A stretch of 64,000 bases of DNA, taken from contig NZ_JAFIBU010000001.1 of NCBI RefSeq assembly GCF_017833255.1, forward strand, positions 2,416,001 through 2,480,000, read 5' to 3'. Below are positions 53,124-62,273 of this stretch, piece after piece; position 1 is the first letter of the stretch; every line of letters starts with the position of its first letter. This DNA is from Paenibacillus sp. PvR098. Its GTDB lineage: Bacteria; Bacillota; Bacilli; Paenibacillales; NBRC-103111. The notes under the pieces were generated by a model. It was not told the DNA's origin. It searched no databases and saw only the letters and a program-made list of their open reading frames with translations. The position numbers and the translations under genes were made by a program.

Positions 53124-53765
53124 TTGAGTATGGATAAAATCGACCAAGCCTATCACCGGTTAAAGCAGTCCCTTAAAGAGAATACGGACCCCGATTTTGA
53201 AAAAAAAACCAATACCTTACTAAAGAATCTTCACGCCAGGATCGATGCTTGGGAGCCTGGACAATCGGTTGATTTTATTGAGGACTTCTTAGTTGGCGAG
53301 GAAGTAAATCGATTTGCAGCAGCCATAGCCATTGAACCACGGCCAATCGTTCCTAACTTGTTGAACTTCATACAAATGGATGATACCAAAGAAATACTCG
53401 CTAAGCTGTTCTTGGTTCGTAAGCAGAATTATCAAGTCATGAGCTATGCGCTGGCAGGAACAATACGACAGATTGGCTTATTAGACCACCTGTCCAAGAA
53501 TGGCCAATCTCCTAAGCCGACGATGTATACGCAGAGACTTGAACTATTACTATTTCCTGAGCTTTTTACCGCCATAGCAGACAGCCATTATTTGAAACAA
53601 GTAGGGGAAGAGCTTAACATCCCTAACGCGAGAAGTAGGCCGTTTGAATCCTTACAATTTTATATTCGGGAGAAAATCAATAAGTACTTGGAAGCAAACC
53701 AATTAACGGAGAATGAATCCACTTTCTTCAAAGCCGCAATCGCTTGGCATGTGCTAGATAGATAA
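53124..53765 (+). CDS. Hypothetical protein, 213 residues
   Basis: A soluble helical protein, read alone on the plus strand among minus-strand genes. The start is a TTG at 53124 with GAAGGAG 11 bases upstream (ATG at 53130 is an alternative). Segments such as FIEDFLVGEEVNRFAAAIAIEPRPIV and RLELLLFPELFTAIADSHYLK are predicted helices. I do not recognise it. The strand switch suggests an independent insert in the island. Confidence 0.6.
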   Translation: MSMDKIDQAYHRLKQSLKENTDPDFEKKTNTLLKNLHARIDAWEPGQSVDFIEDFLVGEEVNRFAAAIAIEPRPIVPNLLNFIQMDDTKEILAKLFLVRKQNYQVMSYALAGTIRQIGLLDHLSKNGQSPKPTMYTQRLELLLFPELFTAIADSHYLKQVGEELNIPNARSRPFESLQFYIREKINKYLEANQLTENESTFFKAAIAWHVLDR

Positions 53766-53778
53766 CCCCCGATAATGA

Positions 53779-53822
53779 AGATAGCCCTTATCATCATTCG
53801 ATGACGGGGCTATCATTCTTTA
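53779..53822 (+). terminator. Terminator-like hairpin
   Basis: GATAGCCC and GGGGCTATC pair around a 16-base loop; CATTCTTTAT follows. It lies just after the stop at 53765 and may serve both converging genes. Confidence 0.5.
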
Positions 53823-53845
53823 TAGATGTTTGCTTTTCAATTGGT

Positions 53846-54682
53846 TTATCTTAATTCAATGTGATCGCTTATATACTGTGCAAGGTCCTTGACACCGGAA
53901 TACCCCATATGTTCATAGCCGAAAAAGGGAGTCAGGATAACCCTTGTGTTATCACCTATTATATTTTTGCTGATAGCTATTTTTTTACCACTGGGCTGCA
54001 GAGTGATTTCCTCATATATCTGTTCGCCCCAAATACCGTCGACCATTCTCTTCTTAGCCGGTATATTTCCAATACCTAAGATTAACGGCACGGGATAACT
54101 TTTCATCAAGTCCTGGAACAAGCTTAATCTTTTGGTTCTCCATTCTATGTAGGGATTGTTATTAGGTCTATCGAAAAAATTAAAGGCGTCAATATAACTT
54201 TTTTGGTTGATATTGTCGTAGGGCAAAGGATCGGCTTCACGTTTCCGCGGAAGAGGACGCCAATCCAAGAGGGCCGTTTGAATGCCGGGCCGATCAGTAA
54301 ACAAGCCACCCTCCATAAGGAAACGTTTAACGTCTTGAATTACGTTATGATCAGCTTGTTGAAACCATGAATGAATGGGCTGATCCGGATGTTCCAAGGC
54401 TAAAATCATTCTGGAACATAATCGTAGGAACGGACTTCGAGGCACGCGCACTTCTCTCCCCGGTTTCCATTGATCCTGTTTCCAATAACCCTTTGTCCAA
54501 TCCCCATGGACACAATGATTAACGTTTTCTTTATATGTAAAGCATATGCTTGCAATATTATCTTCCACACTTCGGTCTCCAAGACCACCTTCATTACCCA
54601 AGAAGATGATTTGAGCCTTGGATACATCGCCATAACCAATAAAAGACAACAAAGAATGAATATGCTCTTCCGTTAAGTACAA
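53846..54682 (-). CDS. Hypothetical protein, possible uracil-DNA-glycosylase-like fold
   Basis: 278 residues. The start AQIIFLGNEGGLGD and the late TPFFGYEHMGYSGVKDLAQYI stretch loosely recall the first and last motifs of the uracil-DNA-glycosylase superfamily, but the catalytic signatures are not clear. Soluble, Trp-rich middle (DWTKGYWKQDQWKPGREVRV). Standing alone on the minus strand. I treat the fold as a guess. Confidence 0.55.
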   Translation of the reverse strand: MYLTEEHIHSLLSFIGYGDVSKAQIIFLGNEGGLGDRSVEDNIASICFTYKENVNHCVHGDWTKGYWKQDQWKPGREVRVPRSPFLRLCSRMILALEHPDQPIHSWFQQADHNVIQDVKRFLMEGGLFTDRPGIQTALLDWRPLPRKREADPLPYDNINQKSYIDAFNFFDRPNNNPYIEWRTKRLSLFQDLMKSYPVPLILGIGNIPAKKRMVDGIWGEQIYEEITLQPSGKKIAISKNIIGDNTRVILTPFFGYEHMGYSGVKDLAQYISDHIELR

Positions 54683-54798
54683 GGGTTCTCTCTCCTTTTA
54701 TCTCACACCGGTACCGAATTTAGTAAGCGTATTTGTGGCAGCAATTGACCATGCGCCTCAACACCCTAAGAATTTTCCGATCCTCTTATTTATTTGCT

Positions 54799-55731
54799 TC
54801 ATCGCCTATTCTGATATAAGCCCTCTGCCAGATTCCGAATCACATTTCGTTTAGCCAACATCTCTACCCATCGGGCAGGAATTCCTTCTAATCCATAATA
54901 AGCTCCCGCGAGCTGACCGTATACGGCCCCCGTTGTATCGGCGTCGTCGCCCAGATTTACGGCGAGAAGCGCCCCCTCTTCATAAGAAGTTGACTTAGCG
55001 AACGCCCACAAGGCCGCCTCCAGGGACTTGATCACGTACCCGGTTCCCTGTATCACCGGCGGCTCGCTTCTGCGGTAAGAACCGTCTCGAATCTCTTCTA
55101 CCCGCGGCGTTAGAGGCTCCTCCCCCAGCCATTCCCTGAACGCCCCGGGTTCCAACATTTCATCTTTGGACCATCCGTGCAGTGCTGCCAGGATCAACGC
55201 TGCCAGAAATTTGCATGCGTCCACACATTCCCACGTCGCATGTGTGGTTTTGGAGCTTAGCGCCGCATAGCGAACGGCTAAAGCCGGCTGCTCGGCAAAA
55301 AACATCGGTACAGGGGCCAACCTCATGATGGAACCGTTGCCGGCCAAGTGCGGACTTTCCAAGCCGCAGTAGCCCTCTCCGGATTGCTCGAACCGCGAAA
55401 TTGCCTCACTAGTGGCATTGCCGACATCAAAACATTCTCCCGTGCTGCTCATATAGCCCTCTCGCATCCATTGCCTATACCGCGTCATCTGATCTACGGG
55501 ATCGAATCCGCTGGTGGAAAGCAAACTCTCCGCCAAACATAGCGCCATGGATGTGTCATCCGTCCACTGGCCAGGCAGCAGGTCAAACACACCTCCGCCC
55601 ACCATATCATGCACCGGTGCAAACGAACCGGGGGAACAAAATTCGACCGTTGTTCCTAACGCATCTCCTGCGGCCAAACCGAATAAACATCCCTGGTATC
55701 GATCCGAACTTAGCGCAAGCCTAGTATTCAT
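54799..55731 (-). CDS. ADP-ribosylglycohydrolase family protein
   Basis: 310 residues, typical. Two magnesium-site motifs are clear: GQWTDDTSMALCLAESL near 55-70 and NLGDDADTTGAVYGQLAGAYYG near 260-280; AAGDALG opens the fold. The family removes ADP-ribose from proteins, nucleic acid or small molecules. Its ATG overlaps the stop of the preceding gene by four bases (ATGA). Near a sirtuin it suggests ADP-ribose or NAD-related chemistry in this island (inference). Confidence 0.92.
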   Translation of the reverse strand: MNTRLALSSDRYQGCLFGLAAGDALGTTVEFCSPGSFAPVHDMVGGGVFDLLPGQWTDDTSMALCLAESLLSTSGFDPVDQMTRYRQWMREGYMSSTGECFDVGNATSEAISRFEQSGEGYCGLESPHLAGNGSIMRLAPVPMFFAEQPALAVRYAALSSKTTHATWECVDACKFLAALILAALHGWSKDEMLEPGAFREWLGEEPLTPRVEEIRDGSYRRSEPPVIQGTGYVIKSLEAALWAFAKSTSYEEGALLAVNLGDDADTTGAVYGQLAGAYYGLEGIPARWVEMLAKRNVIRNLAEGLYQNRR

Positions 55732-56516
55732 ACAACAGCTCCTCCTCCATCTAATCCATCGTTCGATCCTTCCTTCGGCTGAGCGGTTTGCCGTCTTCTT
55801 CTCATTCTCACAGCAGCGTCGATGGCGCGCTGAAAATCAGGAGAGAACTGCTTCCGCCATCGATGCTCTGCTTCCTCCAGCGGCGTCCGCCAGTAATGAC
55901 TGTCGAACGGAGGCAAGCCATCAATGGAATCTATCAAATACGTGGTCATCTTGCCGAAGGTGCTGCTCGATGCCTTGGCATTACTAGCACCCTGCTCGAA
56001 AACCACCCTCCAGGCTTCCTTATAAGAACAGCAGCATAATGTTCCGGTTTGTTCGTCCTGAATAACAAACCCTATTTTGCTCTGCAGATCCTTGTTCTGT
56101 TCGAAGGTTACCAAGTGCAGGATTTGATAACGATGCTGCGGCGAAGGTGATACTCCCTCCATCCGAATCCAGCTATCCTCCCACTCGTCCTTTTCTTCGT
56201 CTATCGCAAACAGCCGAATAAAGCTTCCGAACAGAGTCTGGTATGCGAGGTCATCCACAATCCAGAGCTGTTCAGTGTACGAGATGATTTCACCCAAATA
56301 ACATTCGTCCCTCGTAATATCTTCTTTCACAACCAGGACTTGCCGGTCGGGGTTGATGCGGCTGCCCTCGGCTGCGGTTCGGTACAATAGGACGCCGGGG
56401 CCCCGCTCATCCCTATACTCCGTTGATACTACACGGTACCAATTGCCCTGAAATTGGACCAACGAACCGTTCTCGGGATGACCATCAAGACTTTCGGGAT
56501 CAACGATGATTTGCAC
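55728..56516 (-). CDS. Hypothetical partner of the ADP-ribosylglycohydrolase
   Basis: 262 residues. The N-terminal 14-48 (NGSLVQFQGNWYRVVSTEYR followed by DERGPGVLL) match the N-terminal domain of the TPR/winged-helix protein of operon B, sharing the YRDE-(K/R)-G-x-G core. The rest is acidic and unrecognised (CYLGEIISYTEQLWIVDDLAYQTLFG). It is read just before the glycohydrolase with a four-base overlap, so the two are coupled. A substrate, an ADP-ribosylating toxin or a control partner are all possible; no catalytic motif is clear. Confidence 0.65.
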   Translation of the reverse strand: MQIIVDPESLDGHPENGSLVQFQGNWYRVVSTEYRDERGPGVLLYRTAAEGSRINPDRQVLVVKEDITRDECYLGEIISYTEQLWIVDDLAYQTLFGSFIRLFAIDEEKDEWEDSWIRMEGVSPSPQHRYQILHLVTFEQNKDLQSKIGFVIQDEQTGTLCCCSYKEAWRVVFEQGASNAKASSSTFGKMTTYLIDSIDGLPPFDSHYWRTPLEEAEHRWRKQFSPDFQRAIDAAVRMRRRRQTAQPKEGSNDGLDGGGAVV

Positions 56517-56624
56517 AAGATTTCTCCTTCCACGAATTTCAAATTATCATACAACCGGAAATGCATCAACGAGAAAAAAAGGAGCAACTTCCCCATTTTA
56601 AAAGGTACTTCATCCGTATTTGGT

Positions 56625-57107
56625 CTATTCGTTCGCTCGACTGTGGTAGTTCATCATACGCGAGCATACCGGACACTCTACTTCTTCTAATGACATAATG
56701 GAAACCTCATTTGCACAAATCCGGCATAAGGAAGTATGGATTTTTTCCTGCGTCGCCGTTTGTGCCGTTACAACTTGCAGATAACGGTCCACCGCGGCGC
56801 ATGGCCGGCAAATGCCAAGCTCCCATCCGGAATAAACATACGGCTTGCTTGAAACCTGAATTTCACGCCCCCTCCTCTTCGCTAGAAACGAGGGCATATA
56901 GGGCTGATTCCGATCGGCCCTCTGCTTCTCTAATTGAAGCAAAGAGCCTTCTAGTACTTCACCCCACATCTGCTTGATTTTGGGATGCTGTTCAGCTTCC
57001 ATTTCCTTTTCAATATCTGAATAGGCATCTCTGATAAACGAACTCCCGCCTAACCAATAGCTTCGGTTCCAACCGCATTCACATGACAGCTCATACAGGG
57101 CACTCAT
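56625..57107 (-). CDS. Zinc-ribbon-like hypothetical protein
   Basis: 160 residues with four Cys pairs: CEC near the start, CRPC, CRIC and CPVC in the C-terminal half. This suggests two zinc sites. No other motif. It lies 108 bases upstream of the 55728-56516 gene on the same strand, so the three genes may form one unit. Confidence 0.65.
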   Translation of the reverse strand: MSALYELSCECGWNRSYWLGGSSFIRDAYSDIEKEMEAEQHPKIKQMWGEVLEGSLLQLEKQRADRNQPYMPSFLAKRRGREIQVSSKPYVYSGWELGICRPCAAVDRYLQVVTAQTATQEKIHTSLCRICANEVSIMSLEEVECPVCSRMMNYHSRANE

Positions 57108-57269
57108 TCCAATACTTCCTTTCTAAATATCCATTCTTTATCCAATTCACCTCTTTGTCCCACCTCTCCTTCTCTTCCGGGCTATATGTGTTTATACAGT
57201 TTCACTCCATCCGTTGGAGCCTTCCAATCCACATTACCCCTTCCAATTTCATTTGTTATCTATACCATA

Positions 57270-57303
57270 GCAAAAAGGACGTAACCTAAGTGTTACGTCC
57301 TTC
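57270..57303 (-). terminator. Terminator of the DUF262 gene
   Basis: AAGGACGTAAC-ctaagt-GTTACGTCCTT is a perfect 11-pair stem; on the minus strand TTTTTGC follows. It lies 60 bases after the stop at 57362. Confidence 0.8.
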
Positions 57304-57361
57304 CGGAAGCTTAACCGTATTTAAGGGACAGAGCAAAGCAGAGTCGTACCCAACATATAGA

Positions 57362-59086
57362 TTAGGCGTACGACCTAAGTATTTTATCGATGACCTCATC
57401 ATGATTCTTCTTCAAATCTGCAGGCAGCCAACTGTTATATTGCTTGTAGATTCGAATGGAATTACTGAATAATTCAATATTCTTTTTGAAATATTTTTCC
57501 TTCTTTTTATCAAAATCAAGATTACTCTGTGCCGTATTTTTCCTCCGGGAGATTAACACAAGATTACCAAGTTTATCTGTCCATTCTGACCGCTGATCCG
57601 GGGTAAAGTTTTTCACCCACTGGCTTGAAAGATCCGGATTTTGCGGCAATATGTGCTCAATGCTGATCATTTGCGGCGGTGAAAATTTCGTAGTATGACC
57701 GAGATAAAGCAAATCTAATTTCAACAGCAAGTATCTGGCATACCTGCGCCCATATATTCCGCCTGTAAGTATCCTTTTTAGATCTGCTGTATTCACACTC
57801 ATTTCTGAGGATGATATTACATCCTGCGGGGTTTGAGCATCATCTATTTTTTTGATAATCGAGTTTACATTCTCAATTCTGAGCGTAGGTGACAGCCCAA
57901 CGATCCAATCGCAGGAGAACTTATTATCCAGTGCTTTCACAAATTCAAGAAGCTGATTGGTTTTGAATTTATTATAAAAGTGTAAAAGTGCGGCCACCCA
58001 ATAATCCGCTTCGAGTCCCTCTTTCATGAGAGTCAAATAGTTATTCAATTCAAAGCTATTGAACAAAGTATAATGATCCTGATCAAATAGATAGTTGTAA
58101 TGTTTATAATAGGTATCAATAAATTCAAAGGTGTTCTTTCCTTTTTCGAGCAGAGCGGGCTTGCTGTGATACGTTTTGTTTATTCGATCAAACTCTCTTG
58201 GAGCATAGATGTTTTCTTCGAATTCCTTGAGCAGATTATATCCGGCTTTTTGCTTCACCAGAACCGTTCTTAAATGAGACAGGAAATTATCAAAATCTTC
58301 TCCAAAATACTCTTCTATGCTTTCCCACTTCTTCGCATAATTCGTCCGCTCAGCCGCGTCTTTTACTTTTGCAAGGTTTTCTGCCTTTAAAATATCACTG
58401 TTTCTTAGCTTGATCCCTCGATTATTCATCACGGTAAACAAGTGAAAAGCATCTTCCAATTCTTCCGCGGCAACATAGATCATCAAGACATTGGATCTTA
58501 AATAAGGGAAGAACTCGTCAATCGAATGGCCATTGCTGAAATAATCTCTAATCGTCAGTATGGCGTTAGCCATATTTTTTATAGAGATATCTTCATCTTT
58601 ACGACCGGCAAATTGCTGAAGCTCTTGGACCCTTGCGGTTCCGCCTTCTTCTTTGATATATGAATTAACAAAATCCTTTACCTTGTCCCGTATATCAAAA
58701 ACAATCCGAAGCCTTTCAGGAATATTATCATCCGGATTGGCCATTTGGTATATCGTTTTGCGGCAGGTTTCAATCCTTGAGGAATTGGTGACCGGCGTTA
58801 AATCACGAATCACAGAGGTAATTAAAAACAAAGTCGTCAGCCTTTGCTGACCATCCAGTAAGTCATACTCTTCATAATTTGATTTTCCATCATTATTATC
58901 GGTCTTCTTTAATACCATGGAACCCAGGAAGTATTGAGAATCGGGATTGGAATTTCTCGCCTGATACACATCATCGAGGAGTTCTATCAATTGATCGCTT
59001 CCCCAAACATATGGACGCTGATACTCTGGTATCCTGAACCACTTTTGAAATACATCTTGATCGTTGTATAAGTAAGACAAACACAC
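57362..59086 (-). CDS. DUF262-DUF1524 protein (GmrSD-like modification-dependent restriction)
   Basis: 574 residues. The DUF262 part has FRIPEYQRPYVWG (17-29) and LLDGQQRLTTLFL (78-90), a ParB/Srx-like NTP-binding nuclease fold. The C-terminal DUF1524 part has an HNH-type motif around SIEHILPQNP and DKLGNLVLISRRKNTAQSN. GmrSD of this type cuts modified (glucosylated hydroxymethylcytosine) phage DNA. Only a GTG or TTG without a ribosome site is available at the N-terminus, and an in-frame stop lies 15 bases upstream, so the usual first residues before FRIPEYQRP are short: the start may be eroded. Confidence 0.88.
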   Translation of the reverse strand: MCLSYLYNDQDVFQKWFRIPEYQRPYVWGSDQLIELLDDVYQARNSNPDSQYFLGSMVLKKTDNNDGKSNYEEYDLLDGQQRLTTLFLITSVIRDLTPVTNSSRIETCRKTIYQMANPDDNIPERLRIVFDIRDKVKDFVNSYIKEEGGTARVQELQQFAGRKDEDISIKNMANAILTIRDYFSNGHSIDEFFPYLRSNVLMIYVAAEELEDAFHLFTVMNNRGIKLRNSDILKAENLAKVKDAAERTNYAKKWESIEEYFGEDFDNFLSHLRTVLVKQKAGYNLLKEFEENIYAPREFDRINKTYHSKPALLEKGKNTFEFIDTYYKHYNYLFDQDHYTLFNSFELNNYLTLMKEGLEADYWVAALLHFYNKFKTNQLLEFVKALDNKFSCDWIVGLSPTLRIENVNSIIKKIDDAQTPQDVISSSEMSVNTADLKRILTGGIYGRRYARYLLLKLDLLYLGHTTKFSPPQMISIEHILPQNPDLSSQWVKNFTPDQRSEWTDKLGNLVLISRRKNTAQSNLDFDKKKEKYFKKNIELFSNSIRIYKQYNSWLPADLKKNHDEVIDKILRSYA

Positions 59087-59164
59087 TAACCCATTTTCTT
59101 ACATCATTCGGTAGAAATCAATACCAAATAAGAGGCGTACCATTCCTGATGACCATTCACAGAA

Positions 59165-59205
59165 CGACAAATAACCCGCCCAGGTTTGCACCTGGGTCGG
59201 GTTAC
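59165..59205 (-). terminator. Terminator of htpG
   Basis: AACCCG-CCCAGGT-ttgc-ACCTGGGT-CGGGTT forms a long stem just after the htpG stop at 59231; on the minus strand TTATTTG follows. Confidence 0.8.
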
Positions 59206-59230
59206 TTTCGTTACTCATGAATTCACCGTA

Positions 59231-61111
59231 TTAAACCATGATTTTGCAAATATCATTGGTGAATTCCACCGGATCATGGATAGGCAATCCTTCTATCAAT
59301 AGTGCTTGATTGTACAATAGGTTTGTATACAAATTTAATTTCTCTTTATCCTTTGCATAAGCATCCTTTAAGGATTGAAATACCTCATGATGGATGTTAA
59401 TTTCCAAGATCTTCTCCGCTTTCACATCTTGTCCGCTAGGCATGGCTTTCAAAATCTTTTCCATTTCTATCGTTAAATCGCCCTCTGCAGACAGGCAGAC
59501 AGGATGGGTTTTCAGTCTCTTGGATGCTCTGACATTTTTCACTTTGTCTGTCAGTATGCTGTTCATGTATTCAAAGAGGTCTTTGTTATCGTTCTCTTCT
59601 GCATCCGAAGAATTCTCACTAGCATCCGATTCAATCCCTAAGTCGCCGCTCGATACGGATTTAAATTCTTTCTCTTTATAGGTCATGAGCATTTTGATGG
59701 CGAACTCATCGATATCATCGGTAAAGTATAAGATCTCATACCCCTTGTCAGCTACCATCTCGGTTTGGGGGAGCTTCTCTATTCTTTCAATCGATTCTCC
59801 CGAAGCATAATAAATGTACTTCTGATCTTCAGGCATTCTCGAGACGTATTCATCCAAGGTGACCAGCTTCTTCTCCTTGGAGGAGTAGAACATCAGCAGA
59901 TCCTGCAGCACTTCTTTATGGGTGCCGTAATCACTATATACCCCGAATTTTAACTGTCTGCCAAAGGATGTATAGAACTTCTCATACTTCTCTCTTTCAT
60001 CCTTTAACAAGCTTTGCAGTTGGCCTTTGATTTTGTTCTTTATGTTTTTGGCGATGAGACTTAATTGTCGATCGTGCTGAAGCATCTCTCTAGAGATGTT
60101 CAAAGACAAATCCTCGGAATCTACCATTCCTTTGACAAAGCTGAAATAGTCGGGAAGCAAATCGGAGCACTTATCCATGATCAGCACACCATTGGAATAA
60201 AGCTCTAACCCCTTCTCATACTCCTTCGTGTAATAGTCAAACGGCGTATTCTCCGGGATAAATAGAATGGCATTATAGACCACGGCACCATCGGCGCTAA
60301 TATGGATATGCTTTAAAGGCTTATCAAAACCATAACGTTTTTCAGAATAAAAATTCTCATAGTCTTCTGTCGTAAGCTCGTTCTTATTTTTCCGCCAAAT
60401 CGGTACCATACTGTTGATGATTTGTTCTTCTTGGTATTCCTCGAATTCATTCTCGCTGCCTTCTTTAGGTCTTTGTCCTTTCACATCCATCTTGATCGGG
60501 TATCTAATGAAATCGGAATATTTTTTGATAATCGATCTTAAACGGTACTCTTCAAGAAACTCATCATATTGATCATCCTCGGTGTTCTCTTTAATCTTCA
60601 AAATAATTTCCGTACCTGCCGACTCTTTCTCGCATGGCACAATGGTGTAGCCGTCTGCTCCCTTGGATTCCCATTTGTAAGCTTCATCGCTGCCCAAAGC
60701 CTTGCTGATGACCGTAACTACATCGGCCACCATAAAAGCGGAATAGAAGCCAACCCCGAATTGACCAATGATATTGTGCCCATCCTTCGATTCATTTTCT
60801 TTCTTAAACGCTAACGAACCGCTCTTGGCGATAACCCCCAGGTTATTCTCAAGATCCTCTTTTGTCATCCCAATCCCCGTATCGGAGATGGTCAATGTTC
60901 TGCTTTCCTTATCAGCCGTTACTTTGAGGTAATAATCTTCTTTGTTAAACACCAATTGATCATCAGCTAACGCTTTATAATAAATTTTGTCGATGGCATC
61001 ACTGGCATTCGAAACGAGCTCTCTCAAAAAGATTTCTCTCTGCGTATAAATGGAGTTAATCATCATCTCTAATAATCTTTTGGATTCTGCTTTAAACTGT
61101 TTTTTTGCCAT
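59231..61111 (-). CDS. htpG: Molecular chaperone HtpG (Hsp90)
   Basis: 626 residues from the ATG at 61111, with GAGAGGGG upstream; the frame is open from 61129. GHKL ATPase motifs are present: [23 protein letters not shown] and [12 protein letters not shown], then the middle domain ([10 protein letters not shown]) and the C-terminal dimerisation domain. It folds client proteins with ATP in the cytoplasm. It stands alone behind a sigma-A promoter and a CIRCE operator, so it is under HrcA heat-shock control here, unlike the class III htpG of B. subtilis. Confidence 0.96.
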   Translation of the reverse strand: MAKKQFKAESKRLLEMMINSIYTQREIFLRELVSNASDAIDKIYYKALADDQLVFNKEDYYLKVTADKESRTLTISDTGIGMTKEDLENNLGVIAKSGSLAFKKENESKDGHNIIGQFGVGFYSAFMVADVVTVISKALGSDEAYKWESKGADGYTIVPCEKESAGTEIILKIKENTEDDQYDEFLEEYRLRSIIKKYSDFIRYPIKMDVKGQRPKEGSENEFEEYQEEQIINSMVPIWRKNKNELTTEDYENFYSEKRYGFDKPLKHIHISADGAVVYNAILFIPENTPFDYYTKEYEKGLELYSNGVLIMDKCSDLLPDYFSFVKGMVDSEDLSLNISREMLQHDRQLSLIAKNIKNKIKGQLQSLLKDEREKYEKFYTSFGRQLKFGVYSDYGTHKEVLQDLLMFYSSKEKKLVTLDEYVSRMPEDQKYIYYASGESIERIEKLPQTEMVADKGYEILYFTDDIDEFAIKMLMTYKEKEFKSVSSGDLGIESDASENSSDAEENDNKDLFEYMNSILTDKVKNVRASKRLKTHPVCLSAEGDLTIEMEKILKAMPSGQDVKAEKILEINIHHEVFQSLKDAYAKDKEKLNLYTNLLYNQALLIEGLPIHDPVEFTNDICKIMV

Positions 61112-61141
61112 GAATAGGTCCCCTCTCAATCCGGTCTACGG

Positions 61142-61168
61142 TTAGCACTCCAGACAACTGAGTGCTAA
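61142..61168 (-). promoter_or_regulatory. CIRCE element (HrcA operator) of htpG
   Basis: TTAGCACTC (61142-61150), nine bases and GAGTGCTAA (61160-61168) are the perfect CIRCE consensus. It covers the expected transcription start of htpG. Confidence 0.95.
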
Positions 61169-61179
61169 CCCTTACTTTT

Positions 61180-61208
61180 ATATTACATATGCCATTTTTT
61201 GATGTCAA
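61180..61208 (-). promoter_or_regulatory. Sigma-A promoter of htpG
   Basis: TTGACA (61203-61208), a 17-base spacer and TAATAT (61180-61185) on the minus strand, immediately upstream of CIRCE. Confidence 0.85.
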
Positions 61209-61519
61209 TATGTTACTGAAAGTTCCAAGGCAAAATCGACTTGGGCAAGACACCAAACAAGAAAATGGAAGATGTATAGAATGGGTTTCTGGATCAAATC
61301 TTAGCCATCATTCTATTTTGTGACAACGTTTGCATCTATTAATACGACTGCACCATAGCACAACTATATTTTTTCACAATAATGTCTTGATAAAAATAAG
61401 GAAATAAGACTTATTCCGATTTGTCAGGACATTATTTGTTTTAATAAAGGTTTACTAATTATCTACATCATTGCCGTGATACGGATTGCACATACACTGA
61501 TTTAGTTTACACAATAGAA
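61209..61519. other. Intergenic stretch, nothing recognised
   Basis: Between the htpG promoter and the tRNA terminator I see no gene, RNA or repeat. It is A/T-rich. Confidence 0.5.
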
Positions 61520-61541
61520 AAGCCGCGGTTATCCGCGGCTT
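61512..61541 (-). terminator. Terminator of the tRNA cluster
   Basis: AAGCCGCGG-TTAT-CCGCGGCTT (61520-61541) is a perfect 9-pair stem; on the minus strand TTTTCTATT follows, after the last tRNA gene. Confidence 0.85.
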
Positions 61542-61616
61542 AAATCAGTAGATGGTATGTAGTTTTATATTGGTTGGTGAATCAACTTCTCCTAGCCTTG
61601 ACTATATTTACAATAA

Positions 61617-61693
61617 TGGTCGGGACGACACGATTTGAACATGCGACCCCCTGGTCCCAAACCAGGTGCTCTACCAAGCTGAGCTACGTCCCG
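61617..61693 (-). tRNA. tRNA-Pro (UGG)
   Basis: Cloverleaf with acceptor CGGGACG/CGTCCCG, anticodon loop TTTGGGA with anticodon TGG, and an encoded CCA end. Confidence 0.95.
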
Positions 61694-61703
61694 TTAACAT
61701 TTA

Positions 61704-61779
61704 GCGTAAGGATAAAAGCAAAATTCGAACCAGCGACCCTCACCTTGGCAAGGCGAAGCTCCACTCGTTCTATTTCCGC
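61704..61779 (-). pseudogene. Degenerate tRNA-Gly (GCC)
   Basis: The minus strand begins GCGGAAA, has an intact anticodon arm (CGCC-TTGCCAA-GGTG, anticodon GCC) and a TTCGAAT T-loop. But the acceptor 3' strand (TTTTATC) pairs with the 5' strand at only about half its positions, the T-stem is broken (GCTGG/TTTGC) and no CCA follows. It sits in the tRNA array between Pro and Leu. It is probably a decayed tRNA gene. Confidence 0.65.
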
Positions 61780-61784
61780 AATAT

Positions 61785-61867
61785 TGGTGCGCGTAGAGGG
61801 ACTTGAACCCCCACGGTCTCCCGCCAGATCCTAAGTCTGGTGCGTCTGCCAATTCCGCCATACGCGC
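61785..61867 (-). tRNA. tRNA-Leu (UAG)
   Basis: Acceptor GCGCGTA/TACGCGC, anticodon TAG in CTTAGGA, a long variable arm as in class II tRNAs, and an encoded CCA. Confidence 0.95.
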
Positions 61868-61877
61868 GTATTGAAAG

Positions 61878-61950
61878 TGAGCCATGTAGGACTCGAACCT
61901 ACGACACCCTGATTAAAAGTCAGGTGCTCTACCAACTGAGCTAATGGCTC
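61878..61950 (-). tRNA. tRNA-Lys (UUU)
   Basis: Acceptor GAGCCAT/ATGGCTC and anticodon TTT in CTTTTAA; the CCA end is not encoded. Confidence 0.95.
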
Positions 61951-61960
61951 TAGCTATGAA

Positions 61961-62032
61961 CTGGGGATCTAGGATTCGAACCTAGGCATGACGGAGTCAA
62001 AGTCCGTTGCCTTACCGCTTGGCTAATCCCCA
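61961..62032 (-). tRNA. tRNA-Gln (UUG)
   Basis: Acceptor TGGGGAT/ATCCCCA, anticodon TTG in CTTTGAC; the CCA end is not encoded. Confidence 0.95.
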
Positions 62033-62105
62033 ATAATCAAAGAGTTATCGAGTACTTAAATCCATACAAGGGTTTTACAATGTTCTACCTTTTAATATAC
62101 CCTAA

Positions 62106-62188
62106 TGGAGGCTGATGGATTCGAACCACCGAACTCGTCAGAGAACAGATTTACAGTCTGCTGCGTTTGGCCACTTCGCTAAGCCTCC
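62106..62188 (-). tRNA. tRNA-Tyr (GUA)
   Basis: Acceptor GGAGGCT/AGCCTCC, anticodon GTA in CTGTAAA and a long variable arm as expected for bacterial tRNA-Tyr; no CCA encoded. Confidence 0.95.
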
Positions 62189-62192
62189 AGAA

Positions 62193-62268
<76 letters not shown>

Positions 62269-62273
62269 ACATA

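Noticed and set aside
52390..57260. Shared 15-mer ATTTCATTTGTTATC at about 52397 and 57246 as a common regulatory site
   Set aside because: Only two A/T-rich copies, at different distances from the starts; chance is likely.
31048..59086. CRISPR array or cas genes in the defence-like island
   Set aside because: No regularly spaced direct repeats and no Cas-like protein are seen.
53846..61693. tRNA-adjacent integrated element with att sites
   Set aside because: The island lies near tRNA genes, but no integrase gene and no duplicated tRNA 3' end were found on the island side.
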